NCBI GenBank assembly: GCA_963693365.1
Contig: CAVNZM010000004.1
Coordinates: forward strand, 6,448,001-6,512,000
DNA from: Amoebidium appalachense
Taxonomy: Eukaryota; Ichthyosporea
DNA: 64,000 nucleotides
Direction of reading: 5' to 3'
Shown here: positions 59,079-64,000 of the stretch, piece after piece
Position numbering within the stretch: the first letter of the stretch is position 1
Layout: every line of letters starts with the position of its first letter
Notes under the pieces: model-generated
What the model was told of the DNA's origin: nothing
Database searches by the model: none
What the model saw: the letters and a program-made list of their open reading frames with translations, nothing else
Program-made: the position numbers and the translations under genes

Positions 59079-60274
59079 CCCCCCCCCCCCCCCTCTCTTC
59101 CTCCCCCCCCCCCCCCCCCCCGCCCCCGCTCCCACCTTTCTCCTTTCCTTACAACACGAAACAGCTGTTTTTTGTTTTGTTTTTTTGGGGGGGGGGGGGA
59201 GGGGGGAGGGGGGAGGGGGGTTGAGACTGTATATGAACCTGTGTATCCCATCTCTTTAACCGAATCCTACAGTGAAAGAGTCATACACGGCAAACACTCA
59301 TGGCCTCCCCACTCATTACTGTGCCTCACAATTACTCATTTCATCAAGATCTCATACTAAGCAGTCAAGCCATTAGATAGCAGTACTCCATTGTAACCCC
59401 AATTGCAACATACCTTGTGTCCTTTTTTCTTTCTTGGAGTTCCAGGGCATCTGAAAAATGAACAAAAGTTTAGCATACAGTAACACACAAAAATTACCAA
59501 GCCTCAAGTAGAAGTATGCCAAAGGAGAAGTCCGTTCACTACATCCGAAATCATTCCGGGGCACACAGGGTAAGCAGCCCCGGCTCATTCCACGCCTGAA
59601 TGGGGCAGGCGGGCTGGGCGGGGGGAGGGGGGAGGGGGGGGGGTAGGGTAGGGGTGGGGTGGGGGAAGGGAAGGGAGGGAAGGGGGGGTGAGTGGGTGGG
59701 TGGGTGGGTGGGGGGGCACAATGCAAAATGCAAAGCAGAAATGAAGAGTATGTATGCATCACAAGTATCTCCCCCCCCCCCCCCCCCCCCCCCCCCTCCC
59801 CCCTCTCCCCCCTCCCCCGGGGGGGGACCCCGACCCCCCCACCCCCAGGAGGGGAGGGAGAGAAGCAAGGAGAAGTAAATAGTCAATATCACCTACTACT
59901 GTATACTGACAATAGCCGGATGATTGTAATCTTCTGTATGATATGCTATGATACTCTTGCACTTGATGTATAAACCAACTGGGATAGTAACTTGAATTTA
60001 CACGGCATATACGATGGTTTTCAGGTCAAAACAAACATCCGAACCGCTATAGATACCAGACTAGGTTTCAGACGTTACACTTTTGTCGAATACTTATCTT
60101 TATGTGTTAGACAATGGAGCTCAGGAAGGAAACGGAAAGATGTGGGATATCATCGGAAGGGGTGATTTTTTGGTGAGGGACCTTAAGGGCGGGGTTGAGA
60201 AAGAGTGTCGACTGGAATGTGCTGGTGGACCATTTGGCAGGTGGTGGTGATGGTGACAGTGGCGGTGGTGGTGA

Positions 60275-60306
<32 letters not shown>

Positions 60307-62194
60307 AGAATGTTGTATGAATGCATCGGAGGGTATAGGGTAAAAGTCGAAGCCTTAGGGGAGGGAAGGGGTTGGAGGGGATAAGGTAAGGTCACTAAAA
60401 GATGTGGAAAGGTGGGGCGGAGATGCTTTGGGAGAATGGGGCGGGGAGAAAGGGAAAGCAAGAGACGTGAAGAGCAAACGGGGTGCGAGAGTGTGGATAA
60501 GGACGGGGAGAGGGGAGGGGGGAGAGAGGGGGAGGAGGGGAGGGGGAGGAGGGGGAAAGGGGAGGAGCTAGTGAAAGGTTGTGGAATGGGGAACTCAGGA
60601 CAAGCGCCCGAACGCAGGCCAAATGGCATGTCAACTTACTGAGAGCAGGTTGATCAGCCGCTTGGCCTCTGCCTTGTTTGTTGTCATTTCACAGACGTCA
60701 ACGATCGTAGCTGCTGCCGTATCCTGGTTGTCATTGAGCATCGAGCAGTCCACTCCACCATCCCGGAGCAGCTCAATCACACACTCGTGTCTGTTTGTGT
60801 GCATGTGCAAGGTGTTGTTGTTCAAGCAGCAGGGGGGGGGGGGGGGGGGGGGGGGGGGGAGGTGGAAAGACATCCTGAGCAAGCGGGGGGGGGGGGGGGG
60901 GAGGAGAAAGGGTTGCGAGGTTGTTTAGAGTGTGAAGAGTTAAGAGTCTCGAGCTTGTTGCATCGCCGGGCGCCGGTGCGTAAGATCATGCTAAATCAGT
61001 CCATCGTGGGGTTTTGCAAACTCAGTATAGTATCTGCATGCAACAACGGAAGTTTTTTTTCTCGTTCATTCGTATAGATGCCAAGTTTTGTGCGAGCAGG
61101 GTAGAGATTGTTGAAGTTAACAATAGGCATTATTGCCCGCACAATGTGCCCATGATGCCAAGTGTGCTGTGTAAACTGTTTAGCCAAATCCTTACTTGTC
61201 ACGGACGGCAATGTGAAGGGCCGCGTTGCCATCAGACCCTTTTGCACTGACATTCACGTTGGTGTAGCTGAGAACATGCGAAAGCAAGCCCAGCACATTT
61301 CGATACTGGAAAAGGTTCTGCGAGACACGGTGTGTGCTTTGGAATTCATGCAGCATCCGAAGGGGTCACCGGAAGACATAATATGTGTACAGCACGAACA
61401 CCCATGTATATAAGGTCTTCCTCGAGTCATCCTTGCACACTCTCCCCCGCCGGCATATCATTATGTCACATATCTACATTATATCACAAACACTGTTCCC
61501 TCTCTCGTCTTGGCACCCCCTTTGGTTGTTTGCTGACAACAGTGCAGAGGTTGTGATTTACGTTACCCTATGTACGTCAGATGCATGTCCAAATACTTCA
61601 GCCTCTCCCTCCCCTCCCCACCTTCCCTCGCACACACCCAAACCCACCTAACTCCCCCCCATTTCTTCGTGGCTCAAGATGTAAGCAGATACAATCCCCC
61701 CCTTCCCCCCCCCCCCCCCCCCCCCCCGGGGCCCCGGGGCCCCGAAATGAAGGACCTATTTCAAAACAACAAAGCAATGGTTACCCCACGGGCACCCTGT
61801 GACACCATTTTCGAAGGATAACCAGCTTACCCGTCTGCCCACTCACATGCAACCCCCCCCCCCCCCCCCCCCCCCCTCCCCTCCCCCCTCCCCCTTCCCC
61901 TTTCCCCCTTCTTGCTCCTTTTCTCCACACAAATTTACACACACACCACACATTGTTTCTTCACACTCCCCAAACACTGTAATGAACTATTGCAGCTCAT
62001 TTCTTGAATTTTGTTAAATTTGATGGAAAAAAACAAAACACTTACCAAGGATTACAACCCCCCCCCCCCCCCCCCCCCCTCCCCCGGAAATGAAGGACCT
62101 ATTTCAAAACAACCGTTGAAGCAACCCCACGGGCACCCTGTGACACCCTTTCCGAAGGATAACCAGCTTACCCGTCTGCCCACTCACATGCAAC

Positions 62195-62227
<33 letters not shown>

Positions 62228-63018
62228 CGCGTCCCAATTTCCCCTTTCCCCCCCCACCCCCCTTCCCCCTTTCCCCCTTCTTGCTCCTTTTATTTATCCA
62301 CAAAAACTTACACACACACACCACACATTGTTTCTTCATAATCCCCAAACACTCTAATGAACTGGTCTAGCTCATTTCTTAAATTTATTTAAGTTTATGA
62401 AAAAAACAAAACACCTACCAAGGATCGCAACCTGTCACTCTTCTCCTCCAGTTCCTTGCACTTCTGCTCAAGACCAGGCAGCTTGCTCGAGTCTGTGGTA
62501 TTGGGGTTGTCTGGGTATTCCATCCTCCTCACTTTTATCCACAAAAACTTACACACACACACTACACATTGTTTCTTCATAATCCCCAAACACTCTAATG
62601 AACTGGTCTAGCTCATTTCTTAAATTTATTTAAGTTTATGGAAAAAACAAAACACCTACCAAGGATCGCAACCTGTCACTCTTCTCCTCCAGTTCCTTGC
62701 ACTTCTGCTCAAGACCAGGCAGCTTGCTCGAGTCTGTCGTATTGGGATTGTCTGGGTATTCCATCCTCCTCACATCTTCGTCTGCTATGCGGTGTTCCTC
62801 TTTTGCCCCCTTGACCTCTTCGGCCAGTACACCTAGCTTTTCGACGATGGCATATACGACCGGGTTGCCTTCTTCGTTCAGCTGGATAATGTCAAGGGCA
62901 AGAGTTTTCCTGATTTTTTCAAACTGCTCATAATGCGCGTCAAGCCCAACCTCTTCAAAACATCTTTCTAATTCGAGTTGTTTGAAAGCGCACGTTTGGG
63001 TGGAGACGTCTGGTGTTG
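58000..63018 (-). CDS. Ankyrin-repeat / coiled-coil protein of unknown family, 5' end uncertain
   Basis: Exons: about 63018-62660, 61305-61196, 60790-60640, 59450-59414, 58720-58561 and 58159-58000, phases consistent. The first is highly charged and helical ([20 protein letters not shown] ... [19 protein letters not shown]). The next two encode ankyrin-type helices ([18 protein letters not shown], then [20 protein letters not shown]). The last two are Ser/Thr/Arg-rich ([37 protein letters not shown]), resembling phosphorylation sites, and end ITMQS and TAG. The fifth exon needs the acceptor TGAG|GCAGG to keep phase. No initiator Met is in frame with the first exon; ATG at about 63077 (MEEGSDVAASDTTVHP) followed by GTAAGT is a candidate first exon, but its phase does not fit. 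The ankyrin part suggests protein binding. Partner unknown. Confidence 0.6.
58759..59060. repeat. Minisatellite, three ~105-bp units
   Basis: CCAGGGGTCACCGTCATCC, a C-rich run, CACTCCCCTTTTCCAGATAC, and (CA)n repeat three times (starts 58759, 58875, 58977). It lies in an intron of the ankyrin gene. Confidence 0.9.
61743..62200. repeat. Tandem duplication, ~344-bp unit
   Basis: AAATGAAGGACCTATTTCAA through CTCACATGCAAC and a poly-C tract occurs at 61745 and again at 62089. The copies differ at several bases. Each is followed by CTTCTTGCTCCTTT and CACACATTGTTTCTTC. Confidence 0.9.
62294..62773. repeat. Tandem duplication copying part of a coding exon
   Basis: A 241-bp segment starting TTATCCACAAAAACTTACAC is present at 62294-62534 and 62535-62773. 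It includes the last 36 or so codons of the ankyrin-gene exon plus its donor site (TTG|GTAGGT). The left copy lacks a usable in-phase acceptor, so it is probably a dead exon copy. Only about six differences over 240 bp. Confidence 0.9.
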
Positions 63019-63923
63019 ACAACTTACAGGGTGTACCGTTGTATCGGATGCAGCCACATCACTTCCCTCCTCCATTCTCAGATTAAAAACCCGTGTGCTA
63101 ATGAGTAGAAGAGGCGTATGTAGCGAACGATTACCAAAATGTAGCCATGCCTTGCTACCGTGTTGGTGTAACAGTTGTTAATAAAGATTGGATTTGCACG
63201 TTTCGGGTCTCAAAGATACTACACTGTAATGGTAAATGCTACATGACATGTCCCACTTTGAATAGGACTTCTCTCTCACTGACATAAAAAAAGTAAAAAT
63301 GACAATATTCTTCTACCGCTAGCGCTGATAGTTTCTTCTTTCCAATCAAGCCTCAGTTAACTTTCAAAAGCGGAAGGAACGAAAATCATCCAACCAAAGG
63401 AAGAAAGAAAGAAAGGAGAAAAAAACTCTAAAAAGAAAGAAGGAAGGAAGAATGACAGAAGGAAAGGGTCCACAAACTTAACCCAAAAGCACAGCTGAAT
63501 TTTAAAAGAAAACTGACCCGCGAATCTGCATTTGTGCTTGCATTATAGCTGGGTGGTGCAAATTCGTACGCGCTACGGGAAACGGTCACACGTGTATGGC
63601 GTCAGGTTTCGTCAAATTTGTTACATGTGTTCCCATGCCCTATGATCATGGGGATTGGAACCGTGACGTGAATTCGAACACCTGGCATGGCCCACGTGCA
63701 GTGCCACTCACTGTGTACATGTTGAAGCACAAAATGGACTGATGATCATACATAGCCTACTAGTAATTGAGCCGAATGCAGGTGAGTGCACCAAGCAAAT
63801 TACAGCCTTATGGAGCCTCTGGGTTATGAAAAGTAGTGTAAGTGAATAGGCAAATTGGATTACTAACATAGTTATAAGGGTAAAACAAAACATGACTGGC
63901 CAGTGCGCCTTTTGATTATTTTA
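63019..63923. other. Region upstream of the ankyrin gene, no gene supported
   Basis: Should contain the 5' end and promoter of the minus-strand ankyrin gene. It has A-rich GAAA stretches around 63400-63460 and lacks long homopolymers. A candidate ATG lies near 63077 on the minus strand. Confidence 0.4.
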
Positions 63924-64000
63924 GGACCCTCAAATCCAAGTGCACCGATTCTGAGACCGAACCTGCACCAGGCAACAGGTCAACCTGCACAGTCACCAGC
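63924..64000 (+). CDS. Possible exon at right edge
   Basis: TGATTATTTTAG is a good acceptor. The following bases stay open in one frame (TLKSKCTDSETEPAPGNRST then CTVTS) to the end of the window. No similarity recognised, and it cannot be confirmed without the next sequence. Confidence 0.25.

Noticed and set aside
58000-63018. Repeated units around 58.8 kb and 61.7-62.7 kb as a CRISPR array
   Set aside because: Units are long, few and diverged, lie in eukaryotic introns, and have no short-repeat/unique-spacer pattern.

Overview
This is nuclear DNA from a eukaryote with many short exons. The genes have GT-AG introns, AATAAA polyadenylation signals, a LINE, and very abundant microsatellites and homopolymer C/G tracts. 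Protein content points to an opisthokont-like organism (fungal relative or unicellular holozoan): an animal-like INSIG and an Atg17-type autophagy scaffold sit next to each other, along with a D-amino-acid-transaminase/aminodeoxychorismate-lyase family pair usually discussed in plants and algae. The species cannot be named from the sequence alone. Most of the very long open frames in this window (His-Thr, Cys-Val, Ser-Leu, Arg-Glu, Pro or Gly runs) are translations of (CA)n, (GA)n and poly-C/poly-G tracts and are not genes.

Layout. 0.8-3.75 kb: a minus-strand, 5'-truncated non-LTR retrotransposon with endonuclease remnant, reverse transcriptase and A-rich tail. 5.9-20.7 kb: a complete minus-strand 20-exon threonyl-tRNA synthetase (735 aa) with a predicted mitochondrial presequence. 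22.7-24.8 kb (minus) and 25.6-29.7 kb (plus): two head-to-head class IV aminotransferase paralogs, each 3 exons and 341 aa, sharing a 0.77 kb promoter region. 31.8-35.7 kb (minus): INSIG, 4 exons. 37.15-51.95 kb (plus): Atg17-like protein, 19 exons and 1013 aa, ending in a single 551-residue disordered exon. 53.0-53.6 kb (plus): phase-compatible exons of an unidentified gene. 54.8-63.0 kb (minus): an ankyrin-repeat/coiled-coil gene plus a further set of exons that may be its 3' part or a separate gene. A possible plus-strand exon touches the right edge.

Exon models were built by hand from splice consensus, reading-phase agreement and remembered family similarity. For the ThrRS, both aminotransferases, INSIG and Atg17 the exon lengths sum to an exact multiple of three with matching phases at each junction.

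The most unusual feature is a dispersed repeat family. At least ten copies or fragments lie in introns of unrelated genes, in both orientations. In sense orientation the better copies end in a CATTCAAA motif followed directly by a poly(C) tract. This looks like a short retroposon with a poly(C) tail, and it may account for part of the extraordinary number of poly-C/poly-G tracts here.
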